NCBI GenBank assembly: GCA_001599915.1
Contig: BCIG01000033.1
Location: 186,001 to 250,000, forward strand
Direction: 5' to 3'
Length of the DNA: 64,000 nt
DNA from: Symbiotaphrina buchneri
Taxonomy: Eukaryota > Ascomycota > Symbiotaphrinales > Symbiotaphrinaceae
In this document: in pieces, positions 33,354-43,680 of the stretch
How positions within the stretch are numbered: the first letter of the stretch is position 1
Layout of the letters: each line of letters opens with the position of its first letter
Position numbers and translations under genes: made by a program
Notes under the pieces: model-generated
Told to the model about the DNA's origin: nothing
Seen by the model: the letters and a program-made list of their open reading frames with translations, nothing else
Database searches by the model: none

Positions 33354-35101
33354 ATGGCGGACAAAATGGACCTTGATCGAGAGGATGTGGTAGATCATCT
33401 TCTTCGCTCCCCTGCGTGAGTAGCTGTTTCCGGGAGATCTTTTGATGGCGGCTTACCCTTTGTTCCAGCGACTCTGATTATCCTCCTATAACGCGAACAG
33501 CCTCGGCATACAATCCGTTGCACAGCTATGATCTTGCAAAAGGCGATCAGAAGCATTATCAACAGCAGTTCAGCGACCTTTACTTTCTCCGGCTGACAAC
33601 ACTGAAACCGGCTGTCGAAGCAGTTGCGGAAGAGGCATGGCAGGGGTTTCAGGTGAGCCAACCTCATGCTTTTCTGAATTCCAGTTGCTCAACTCTTCCT
33701 GTTCAGATTGCGGGCGAAACGGTGCGAAGAGTGGATCGTGTACTCGACGTCCGACAGGGAGAGCTATGTTGGGTCGCTGGGACAGTGTACATGGACATGC
33801 CTCTGAAGCCAAATATTCTCGATGATATCTCCAAAGATGTATGCACCCAGCCAAACCCCGCCTTATGCAACTTGGGCTAAATTGATGTGTCTCTCCTGTA
33901 GCATTGGATTGCTGCACCACCGCCCCGCGAAAAGTTCCTTTCTCCCAACGGTTTGGACCAGATCATGCTCGAAGATGATTCCGGTCGCTTACGGCTCACT
34001 GGTGCGCAGCTACAAATGGACATGCTAGTGACCGGCTGTATAATAGCGGTTATGGGGACGGAGAATGCTGCAGGAGATTTTGAAGTTGTGGATATGAAAG
34101 TTCCTGATCTACCTCGGCAACCCCAGCGATGGGAGAGGGACGAGATAGAAGCTGCTACTTCATCTGACCAGAAAGCGTCCAAGGAGGGCAGAACAGCAGA
34201 GAGACCCAAGGCTGGGAAGGTCGCCATTATCAGTGGCCTTGGCATCAGTGGAGACGAGGCGGAACAGCTGTCAATAGATCTATTGATGGAGTGGCTGCTG
34301 GGTGAAGCAGCAGGACCCAGCGACCAAAAGGATACAGGCCAAATTGCAAGGCTGATCATCGCCGGCAATTCTCTTGCAAACGCTTCGCCGATCCCGGCCC
34401 GCGATGAGCTGAACAGAAAGGCTAGCAAGAAGTATGGTTACGACGCTTCTGCATATAACCCAGCACCAACTGCTCATTTGGACGACTTCCTGGCTTCCCT
34501 TCTTCCTTCTATCCCTGTTACACTCCTCCCGGGAGAGTCAGATCCGGCAAATGTGTCATTACCTCAGCAACCTATACATCCAGCGATGTTACCACGTAGC
34601 CGCGCTTACTCTGCCGCGCCTGGGCAAGGACCTGGCTGTTTTGATTGTGTCACCAATCCTTGGGAGGGAGACATACAGGGCTGGCGGTTCATGGGGACCG
34701 GTGGTCAACCTATCGATGACATATACAAATACGTCGCCGGGGAGGACAGGCTAGACATGATGGAAAGGCTCATGCGATGGAGATGCGGCGCACCCACCGC
34801 ACCTGATACACTCTGTAAGTTCCCATAAAGGCCATGCTTCAGTTTGGAATCAGGAACTGATCACCGACCAGGGTGTTATCCCTTCCAGGTCAAAGATCAA
34901 TTTGTCATCGAGGAATGCCCCCACGTCTATTTCGTCGGAAACCAGCCAAAATACGACACAGCGGTCATTGAAGGGCCTGCGGGGCAGCATGTACGCCTCA
35001 TTGCATTACCAAAATTTAAGGAAACAGGAGAGGTTGTCGTACTTGATTTGGAAACATTGGAGCCAGATGTGGTACGATTTGATATCATGTCAGAAGAGTA
35101 G
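33354..35101 (+). CDS. POL31: DNA polymerase delta small subunit (Pol31/POLD2)
   Basis: Five exons (33354-33415, 33469-33652, 33707-33838, 33902-34814, 34872-35101) give 506 aa. The N-terminal OB-fold (YFLRLTTLKPAVEAVAEEAW; GELCWVAGTVYMDMPLKPNIL) is followed by the calcineurin-like fold (VAIISGLGISGDEAEQLSIDLL; LLPGESDPANVSLPQQPIHPAML; DTLWCYPFQ; CPHVYFVGNQPKYDT). In eukaryotic B-subunits this phosphoesterase is inactive and has a structural role, linking Pol3 to Pol32. Replication and repair in the nucleus. The start MADKMDLDRED is typical of the family. NAT9 follows on the same strand after 165 bp. Confidence 0.93.
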
Positions 35102-35266
35102 TCAACGATCCTTGGATATGAACCGTGCGCGATGGTAGACCCGAAGGTGTGGACGTCGATAGCTAGGAGGTGAGATCGTTTGGCGATGGCTTCGCTAAGC
35201 GTAGACCATTTTCTATCGCATCTTTTCAGTGCACCATATCCTTGAAACACATTGCCAGGGCCAAAC

Positions 35267-36096
35267 ATGATATTAAATCAAAATACGGGTGAGTTGATTT
35301 TGTCCAATGGATGCCGCAGAGCATCGTCTTATGGTCTTCTTAAACTGACTCCAGCTAGCGGTCCTTACGTCCAAAATCTTGCTTGTACCATATTGTGAGC
35401 ATCATGTCTCACGATATCATGAATGGATGAAAGATGAAGTGAGCCGGAAAATGCAAGGTGAAGATAATGCAGCTCATTCCCTGTTAGGAAATACAAGCCG
35501 CGACAGCATCTGAACCTCTAACACTGGAGGAGGAGTATTCCATGCAGCGCAGTTGGCGCAAAGATGCGGATAAGCTAACTTTCATCTCCTGCTCTCCACC
35601 GAGCGAAACAAGCCTCGAAAGATTGGTACCTAGCAAATACGACAATGCTTCAAGTATGTTAGGAGATGTCAACCTGTTTCTTTTGGAAGATGATGAGTAT
35701 GAGGGAAATACTCATGCGGCCATCATCGGCGAGGTCGAGCTGATGGTAGCGACGAAAGCGCATCAGGGGCAGGGGAATGGCCGTTCAAGTTTGTTGGCCT
35801 TTCTTAAGTATATTGCAAACCACGAAAAAGCGCTGCTGGAAGAATATCAGAGGAGCAAAGTTGGTGGGCCCACTGTCCATAGGCGATTCAAATACCTGCG
35901 CGTCAAGATAGGGGCAAGCAATCACAGGAGCATCAGCTTGTTTGAGAGTATCGGCTTCCAGAAGGTCGACGACCAGCCCAACTACTTTGGCGAGTTCGAG
36001 CTACACTTCCGCGAGTTTACGATGGGAAGGGTTGACCGGCTATTGGAGGATTACGGAACCAGCGGCTACCAAGAGCTACCCTACGGTGAAGTCTGA
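35267..36096 (+). CDS. NAT9-type GNAT N-acetyltransferase
   Basis: Three exons (35267-35288, 35359-35438, 35488-36096) give 236 aa. The first exon is only 22 nt and codes MILNQNT. Family blocks: KILLVPYCEHHVSRYHEWMK, ATASEPLTLEEEYSMQRSWR, and the acetyl-CoA loop AHQGQGNGRSSLLAFLKYI (Q/RxxGxG/A type), then ASNHRSISLFESIGFQ. NAT9 proteins are GNAT acetyltransferases; in animals NAT9 has been linked to microtubule stability. Function in fungi is not known to me. Confidence 0.85.
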
Positions 36097-36425
36097 AACG
36101 GACCCTAACCAGGATGGCTCGTATACTTTTGGAGGCATTTCTGTGAATCGCCCTGTCATCTGCCTTCATGTCAAGGCATATAGAGATCTGCTCTGTGTCT
36201 AATTTGGTCTGGTCTGTTTGATCAGATCCTTTGACAGGGCGATGTGGGGGTAAGCGCACGTCAAACTCGGCTGCAGCCGAATAGCGCGTCGGCAGACGAA
36301 TCAACATGACGTACTGAAATTGAGAAGAAACCCGTTGGATATATTGATCTCCAGACGGATTTGCAATTGATTGCTTCACCGTGCTTCAATATATCACAGC
36401 CAGACTCAAAACATTGCATCCCAAC
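36097..36425. other. Intergenic NAT9 / hydrolase
   Basis: 329 bp between tandem genes, presumably the promoter of the downstream gene. No feature seen. Confidence 0.35.
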
Positions 36426-37866
36426 ATGGCGGGCTTGAAGCATCTGGAAATCGATCCACATAATCATGAAGCTCCAACAAGGGATCTTCCCGCCAACAAA
36501 GAGATGCCTCAGTCATTGATTCCAGCGAAAGAGACTAAAGTTCACCCCAGCAATCCGGGTGCAGAGAATGCAAGCCTGTTCTTCGTGGGGAATGCGACGA
36601 CCATCCTGTACTTTACTCGTTCTAGCAAATTTCTCTAGCATCCACACCTAATTGGTATATAGAGAATGGGAAGGCATCCGAGTGATGACCGACGTGAGCA
36701 TATCAATGCATTCATCCTGCCCTCCTTGTGGCTGATGAAGCTCTTTAGCCCAACTTTCTGCATGCTGGTGACCATGTACACCTCGGGCCAGGTGTAAGTG
36801 GAACAAACGCAATCCTTCCCGGCATAGAACGGAGTATTTGACCAACCTCAGGTTACCGGAACTCGCCTGACCAACCCTGCTGTGGACATGCACGACCTGC
36901 CCCGTGTTGATTTGGTCTTGTTGTCTCACTATCATGAGTGAGGAACGCACCGTACCCTTCCAGCGAAGTGTCCTAATGCCCTCCTCCCCTTCCACAGGGA
37001 CCACTTCGACAAAGCCGTGGAACACTCTCTGCGCCGAGACTTACCCATCATCACCACCCCACATGCCTACTCCCATCTTGCCTACAAAGGTCCCAATGAG
37101 GCCTTCACAAGCGTCTTCGCTCTGGACTTCTTTGAAAGTCTCATGGTTGACATCCTGCCCGGCATCAAGACGAAGCCAAAGCATCATGTGCAGCAGGCGC
37201 TCCCCGAAAAGAAGCCTGCTATCAAGGTCACTGGTATGCCTGGGAAGCATGTACCGCCAGGAATCCTTGGTGCTATCAATGATGTGGCCAAGGCGGTCGG
37301 TGTTCCCGTCTGGGTCACAAGAGCAAGGCTGATGCATCGTCCCAGGTGCCTCCTACGAACGGCTGGATGGTAGAGCTGGGCTACATGCCAAAGGATGGCC
37401 CTGACTCGTCTTTCCAATGTGGTTATCGGTGGGCATAACACCTCAGCACGCCGTGTCAATGCTTACAAAACTAGCATCTACATATCTGGAGACACTCTCT
37501 TGGTGGATGAGCTCAAGGAAATACCGGAGCGGTATAAGGGGCAAAATATCGACCTCATGCTCATCCACCTGGGTGGGACGTCAATTCCAGGACCCAGTCT
37601 GCCACTGCTCATGGTCACAATGGATGCTGCACAGGGTTTGGAGCTGGTGCAATTGATCAATCCAGACGTGACGATACCAATCCATTACGAGTAGGTCCTT
37701 CGTACTGACTTAGTCCATGGAGCGGATGCTGAGTCTCTTCGGTAGCGATTATGATGTCTTCAAATCACCTTTGTCGGACTTCAAGGCAGCGATTGAGAAG
37801 GCTGGGTTGACCGACAAAGTAGTGTATCTGGACCGGAAGGATCAATACAAGTTCAAGGTGAAGTGA
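36426..37866 (+). CDS. Metallo-beta-lactamase-fold hydrolase (UlaG-like)
   Basis: About eight exons. The first five are clear (36426-36607, 36663-36693, 36749-36793, 36852-36937, from 36998), and later introns lie near 37290-37345, 37430-37470 and 37692-37745. The metal motif HxHxDH is present as SHYHEDHFD, split by an intron inside the Glu codon. Other ligands fit GMPGKHVPPG, ISGDTLLVDEL and IPIHYDDYDVF. The arrangement matches the L-ascorbate-6-phosphate lactonase-like branch found in many fungi, of unknown substrate. No signal peptide. Convergent with eL38. Confidence 0.8.
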
Positions 37867-38151
37867 TGGACCAGCAGGACGGTAAGGGAAAGTCGGTCGG
37901 GGACCCTTGTCGGGTTGATTGCGTCTAGCTGTAGTGCGGTAGCATCGCATCATGCCTCGATATTTCTCACGCATTGACACGTCAATATCACGAAGAGAGG
38001 TCCCATGTCCATGATTGAGGTATATCAGTTTTCCATTGTTGAAAGCTCAGACGCCAGCGATTCATATTGCCCAATAGTGACCTCAAGGGACAACGTCCAC
38101 ATGCAATTCCTCATTTCACGCCGCTCCATCCACCGTCATGCTCTTCAAAGC

Positions 38152-38627
38152 TTAAGCCACACGCTTGCCCTTCTTGTTCTTCTTTGGCACATCGCTGATG
38201 GAGAGCCCTAATAAGTCCAGACGTATTAGCAGGTGTCTCTATACAAGAAAGCCGGCATATGTAGACAAGAGTCTAGACATCCGGAGAGTAAGGGGAAACA
38301 ACATACCAGGGGGCAGACTCTGCTTGAGCTTCTCGGCCTTGTCGGAGTCTTTCAGGACGAGGGTGTAAAGGTAACGCTGGCACCGGACCTTGAATTTGAT
38401 CTGCTGGGACTTGGGGTTCTTCTTTATCCGGGCAGCTAATCGGCGAATAATCGTCAGCAATATGTCCTGGTATCGTGCCTCTTCTCTCATCCACCATTGC
38501 CCGTCACTCGGACATGCCGAGCTCTGCACCTCGCAAGGCCACCGGAAAGGAGAAGAAACGTACAGGAAGCATCCTTTCTCCGGCAGATCTCGATGAACTG
38601 CTTGATGTCTGAGACTTCGGAAGGCAT
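38152..38627 (-). CDS. RPL38: Cytosolic ribosomal protein eL38
   Basis: Three exons (38564-38627, 38307-38435, 38152-38207) give 82 aa. [20 protein letters not shown], then [20 protein letters not shown] and [20 protein letters not shown], are the eL38 sequence almost unchanged, ending [11 protein letters not shown] protein of the 60S subunit. Both introns are GT-AG; early introns are usual in fungal ribosomal protein genes. Divergent from the 100-aa orphan. Confidence 0.95.
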
Positions 38628-39045
38628 GATGGGCGATTTCGAGGGTTTCGGCGTGCAGATACTGTTCCCTGTCGGTCGTCGCGCGGAGATTCTCAAGAAG
38701 ATCTCCAAATCAACCAACTTTGTGCGATGTAGGGCACGCTAGAGGGTTGCGCTAGATACCAGCCATATTGGGATTAGGTCGCAGATTCAAGACTTCGGGT
38801 TATGTAAGCCATCTTGGCATCCAGCCATGATGTGTGGCTAAGGCGGGGGTGCACGCGCCACAGGCAGCAGTATTCGGGAAAGAGACATGTGAATTATCGA
38901 AGCCTTCCACTTCCTTGGTGATTTGTCTTGCACAAGATACCTATATAATACGAAGACTTCAGTTTTCTGATAGCAAACATTCCTCGACCCTATATTCTTT
39001 TGCGTTTACACCCCAAACATCTGAGGCATCTTGCGCCCTGACATC
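38628..39045. promoter_or_regulatory. Bidirectional region eL38 / 100-aa orphan
   Basis: 418 bp between divergent starts. No ribosomal-protein promoter box recognised. Confidence 0.35.
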
Positions 39046-39564
39046 ATGCCCACACCATTAGACCGCGCCATGAACTCCCGGGTAAACAATGAATGGCCCC
39101 ATAATATGCATACACAAGCTGACACTCTCCAGAATTCATTTCTTGGTAGGGCTATTTGGATGACAAGAGGCTTCCAATGCGGCTAACAGACAACGCAGCA
39201 TTCTCGGGCATAGTCACTGCAGTCGCCGCCTGGTCGATCTGGGGCGGTGATATATTCCCCACAGACAAGGACCCCACCGGCGGTATGTCTGCAGCTTTCT
39301 CTTAGGCCAGGGTATTAGGACCTTTTTCTCAAGCTGACTTGCAATGGCGCCAGAGCCGGAATACTGGACCACGACGGAGCTCAAAGCCTGGTTGAATGCG
39401 GTTAGGACAATTTTTTTCCATACCTTCAGTCTATTGCCGTAATGGCTTTCATGTACTGATTCGATTATTCCACGAAGAGGAACCTCCACCCTGGTCCCAA
39501 GGCGACTAGAGAAGAGCTGATCGAGAGAGTCAAGGCCAATATGAGGCCTCCGCCAAGATCTTAG
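39046..39564 (+). CDS. 100-aa conserved-looking protein with SAP/HeH-like tail
   Basis: Unnamed. Four exons (39046-39081, 39150-39282, 39354-39400, 39478-39564) close in frame to 100 aa; none is long enough to stand out as an open frame. It starts MPTPLDRAMNSRGYLDDKRL, has a moderately hydrophobic stretch FSGIVTAVAAWSIWGGDIFP (about 32-51), then YWTTTELKAWLNARNLHPGP with ATREELIERVKANMR. The tail has the spacing of a SAP/HeH-type helix-extended-loop-helix unit. The mid-segment could be a short membrane anchor or buried helix. Support: four well-formed introns and exact frame. Convergent with proteasome beta7, 181 bp apart. Confidence 0.7.
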
Positions 39565-39745
39565 GCAATCTATGGTTGATTTGGTTGGCGAATGGTTTGG
39601 CGTTGGCGTTTAGCAGGTTGAAGTTCTGTCTACCCCGGCTGAAGCACAGGAGGTCAAAGGGGTTTACGCTTTATGCGGCAGATTGAGAACGCTCATACCC
39701 GTCTGGCTACCTATGAATACATGCGATGAAGAAGTTGCAAGCGTT

Positions 39746-40645
39746 CTACACGTTCTGCGTGCCGTACCCTTTGATGCCTTCCGCGAATGCCCAGCTCTGT
39801 GCCTCCAGCTTCTCATCCTCCTTGAGGTCCACTCCGTCCTTCGTCACCACTGCTATTGAATATTTGTCCAAGCTTCGTGCATCTCTGTAGAAAAGCACCT
39901 TCATGCACTCTTTCACCGCATTTACCGCCTGCTCTTGCGTGACATTCTGCACATCCGCTTCGTCGGGCACAAGCCGTCTGAGCAACGGCTGGGCCAGATG
40001 AGCACCAAAGCCTGTCGCCAGTGTGGGCGAGGAGTAGGTCGTTCCGAGGAGATCGGCGTAGCTCAGGAAAGGCTTATCCTCACCATCTAAGCCCACAACG
40101 AGAATGGCGTTCCACAGCGGGTTGAAATCCGAACGGCGTTTGTAGAGGAGCTTCGAAATGTACGTATGTAGGTTTTTTGCGCTGAGAGTATGTCCTGCAG
40201 AGCCGTAGTTCTCGCGGATGTCGAGGGAGAGAAGGACACGGTCGAGGTGTTGCATGTCCGATACGTCACCACCAAACCCAACCACGGCCTTATCGTTGAA
40301 CACCCGTAGGCGCTTGACGTCCGTAAAGCGAGCCAAAGAGCCATATGAAGCTGCAACACAGCCGGTTGTCAGAAGGAAAAGCCATGGATGTAATGGTCAG
40401 CGAGCTTCATACCCAGGTTGTCTGACGCTATCACCACCCCATCCTTGAACTTCACCCCAATCACCGATGTACCTGTGACTATAGGAGACTGTGTATGCTG
40501 ATTCGGACCAGTCGTGTGGAGGTAGGAGGGATCATATTTGCCGTAGACATCGTCCCTGGGCTGTGGATGGCATAAGCAACAGGTTGGTAGACCCAGATGA
40601 GCGCAGGTCACTTACACGGCCCCAAGCCTGGGGAAGGTGATTCAT
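39746..40645 (-). CDS. PRE4: 20S proteasome subunit beta7 (Pre4/PSMB4)
   Basis: Three exons (40616-40645, 40413-40560, 39746-40350) give 260 aa. After a propeptide starting [20 protein letters not shown] comes [20 protein letters not shown], then [20 protein letters not shown] and [16 protein letters not shown]. This is the non-catalytic beta7 subunit of the inner ring. The processed mature end would be near TGTSV. The first exon is 30 nt. Tandem with HCNGP; proteasome beta6 lies just beyond. Confidence 0.93.
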
Positions 40646-41244
40646 CCTGGGGTCAAATTATGAGGGACCTGCAATGGAGTTTTCGGTGGAGGAAGGAAAA
40701 GAGGAGAGATGAGGTCGTCAGCTGTTTGATTATTGGGTTCGGACGAGCTGCTGGTACACTGTGGAGCTGTGCTTGCCTGGAGCTCGAGTTACGTGGTGGT
40801 CTAAGCGCGCGGCAAACAATTACGCGAATGAAGACCAGCAAGGGGAGAAATAAAGGAGTGCTGCCCAAAGATACAGCTCCGAACAAGTACCTCTTGTACA
40901 TGATCTCGGGCTTACATTCATTGAATTGGCTACCTCATCTAGTTTGCTCTAACTGGAGCCCAATTCTCTTGCACTGAAGTTGCAAGCAGAGTAATTGCCA
41001 ATATGCGGCATGTTGCTATGGGCCACAAGCGACCCAGCGGTGAACTCATTTCCTACCAAATCTATCCAACTCCTTTGCTCTTCTCCTCCCCTGAATATAT
41101 TCTCCTTGACAGCATTTCCTGCAAGCATGCTTGTGATTTGAGGGGTTAACTGGGCCTCGTGTGAAGCATACTACGCGCATCCACCGCCAATGCACGCGTA
41201 GATGGAGTAGATTGTTGATTGTATCTCATCCCTGTTCGGACTAT
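40646..41244. other. Intergenic PRE4 / HCNGP
   Basis: 599 bp holding the PRE4 promoter and the HCNGP 3' UTR. I looked for the yeast proteasome box GGTGGCAAA and did not find it. Confidence 0.35.
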
Positions 41245-42188
41245 TCATCTCCCCTTCTTGTCAAATCGACTTGTACGAGCCTGAGGCGATCCGGTCCTCT
41301 CACGGTCAAGCCCTGCCATGACTCGTTCTGCGGCGCTCCCCTTCATATTTCTTCCACCAGACACGCCTTTACCTCGATCAACGGTAGAGCCTGCGGAGAC
41401 AAAGTCAATCAACTCTCGTTGTGATTTGGCGTTGTCATCTTCTTTCTTCTTCAGTATATCTTGTTGGCTCTTCGCCAACTGCTCTTTATAAGCTGCGGGA
41501 GGGAATCCTGTAGGGTCCCATAGATGCTTAGGAAGCGTGGAAGCATACTGTGCATCCCCTTCTATGCCAGCAAAACCCATGAGCTTTTCCAGCAAGCTAG
41601 GATTTTTGAGTGCTGATGACCGGGCGAGTTTCTCATTGAAGTGTACTCCTTGTTTCTTCAACTCGAGGAAGTGCGCGAATTTCTTGGAAGTAGAAGGTAG
41701 AGGAGAGCCTGGCGGAGAAGGCGGTATGTCAAAATTTGGAGTAGGTGGCATACTCAATTCGCGGATAAGTGTGCGATTGGCAGTATATGGAGAGGACGGT
41801 GCCGATCCCACTGCATTGACAACTTCAGATGGCTCCGGAGGTGGTCCTGCCGGTCCCATTAGAGGTTGTGCGGAGAGGGCTCCATTGCCAGAGGGAGCTA
41901 TGGACGGTTGTGGTTGCTGCAAAGGTGGAACAGGCTGAGCATCTCCCGCACTCGAATGTGCAACCGATTCCGTGCCGTTCTTGCTGTTTACATGAGTACC
42001 CTTGAGGTTTTCAGAAGTCTCGTCTACCTTGTATAGAAGCATCAGTAATCTATCAACAGCTCTAAATCTCAAGTCCTGGCCAGACAATTTTGCGGAAGGG
42101 TATATCATACCGTAGGTACAGCGACCGAGGGCGCTACCTGCTGCTCATCTTCTTCATCACTGCTGGCATAGCTCACCAGTCCCGACAT
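41245..42188 (-). CDS. HCNGP/SAP30BP-family nuclear protein
   Basis: Two exons (42111-42188, 41245-42027) give 286 aa. The start MSGLVSYASSDEEDEQ is typical of the family, whose first exon codes an acidic SSDEE motif. The conserved domain reads KFAHFLELKKQGVHFNEKLA, then NPSLLEKLMGFAGIEGDAQY and STLPKHLWDPTGFPPAAYKE. Between them is a Pro/Ser-rich linker. The animal member (SAP30BP) works in transcription and in splicing of short introns. The 309-bp region upstream is shared with PRE7. Confidence 0.85.
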
Positions 42189-42497
42189 CACCGACGTCCA
42201 AACCAGAGCTGAGTGATCCCTTTTCTATGCTGTTGATGGCAACTACATTCGTGAAGTTCAAAGACGAGGCGATTTGCGGAGTACCTTGTTCCACAAGCGC
42301 ATTGGCGCTTAACTTTTAGCGCGCAGGCATCGTAGCCGCGTCAGATTCCCCAGCTATACTCGTACAGCTTGCAGCTAAGCAGGACGCAGTAGTCTCCAGT
42401 TCACCACCGGTCCATCCTCATCCCGTGCCCTCACCTTCATCCTCGACGCCTTCCTACCCCCGAACCGATCCTCTGATAGAATAGAACCATCCGAAAG
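42189..42497. promoter_or_regulatory. Bidirectional promoter HCNGP / PRE7
   Basis: 309 bp between divergent start codons. No TATA or proteasome box seen. Confidence 0.45.
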
Positions 42498-43345
42498 ATG
42501 GCAGCCTATACGCAGGCCGCCCTGATACCGGAGGGTCCAGGTTATTCATTCTCTCAAGCTCCAAGTGTCGCAGCAGACGGTGCAAAGCAGCACAGCTTCT
42601 ACCCGTAAGCTTCAGTCTTATCTACTTTTCCGCTCTTATACTAACGCTTCTCTGCAGCTACACAGATAATGGTGGCTCGACACTGGGCATCACTGGCGCG
42701 GACTTCTGTATCCTCGCAGGGGACACCCGTTCCACCTCTGGCTACAACATCAATACCCGCTACGAACCAAAACTATTCAAGATCGGAGGCAACGATGAGA
42801 CCGGCGAGGGCGCAACAATAGTGTTGTCGGTGGTGGGCTTTGCAGCCGACGGTCACGCGCTGAAGGAGAGGCTGGATGCCATGGTGAAGATGTACAAATA
42901 CCAGCATGGGAAGCCCATGTCCGTCAAGGCTTGTGCACAACGACTAAGCACAATACTTTACGGCAAGCGATTTTTCCCCTACTACGTCACATGCATCTTG
43001 GGCGGATTGGACGAGGATGGTAAGGGTGCGTTGTACAGCTACGACCCCGTGGGTTCGTACGAGCGGGAACAGTGTCGTGCAGCGGGAGCGGCAGCCAGTC
43101 TCATCATGCCTTTCTTGGATAACCAGGTCAACTTCAAGAACCAGTACATTCCCGGAAGCGGGACTGGACACCAGCTGCAACAGCGGACGCCGGAGCCGTT
43201 ACCCAGGTCAGAGGTGCTAGCCTTGGTCAAAGATGCATTCACAAGCGCTGTGGAGAGACATATTGAAGTAGGAGACGGGCTACAGATGATGATAATAACG
43301 AGGGACGGCATACAGGAGACTCTCGCTCCATTGAAGAGGGATTAA
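42498..43345 (+). CDS. PRE7: 20S proteasome subunit beta6 (Pre7/PSMB1)
   Basis: Two exons (42498-42604, 42658-43345) give 264 aa. After a short propeptide come YTDNGGSTLGITGADFCILA, GDTRSTSGYNINTRYEPKLF, VVGFAADGHALKERLDAMVK and the beta6-type GALYSYDPVGSYEREQCRAA. A non-catalytic ring subunit lying next to beta7 in the particle, consistent with the neighbouring gene PRE4. Convergent with MDM31/32. Confidence 0.94.
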
Positions 43346-43680
43346 GCTGAGAATTCACGAGTGCATTCTGCAAAGGAGCTTCGTAGATCGTGTATCAGTC
43401 CATCATAGCGAAATTGGTCAAGATTGCAAGACCTCCTCGAGGAAATATGCTAGCTTCCACTGTCATTGTAAACAAGTGCTGTCTGCTTCGAGATAAGGTG
43501 CAGGAACCATCCATGAACAGTTGAGACTCCTGCAAGGGTTTGAGTCTGCAGAAGAAGAATCATCCCTATCACGGGGACCGCCATCGACCGTAAATCCACT
43601 TTGCCCCAGTGACAAAGCCGACTCGCTAATATAAAGACGCAGAAGAGGAGTATCTCGTTATACTGACACAATGGGTATAA
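43346..43680. other. Convergent intergenic PRE7 / MDM31
   Basis: 335 bp of 3' sequence. No feature recognised. Confidence 0.35.
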
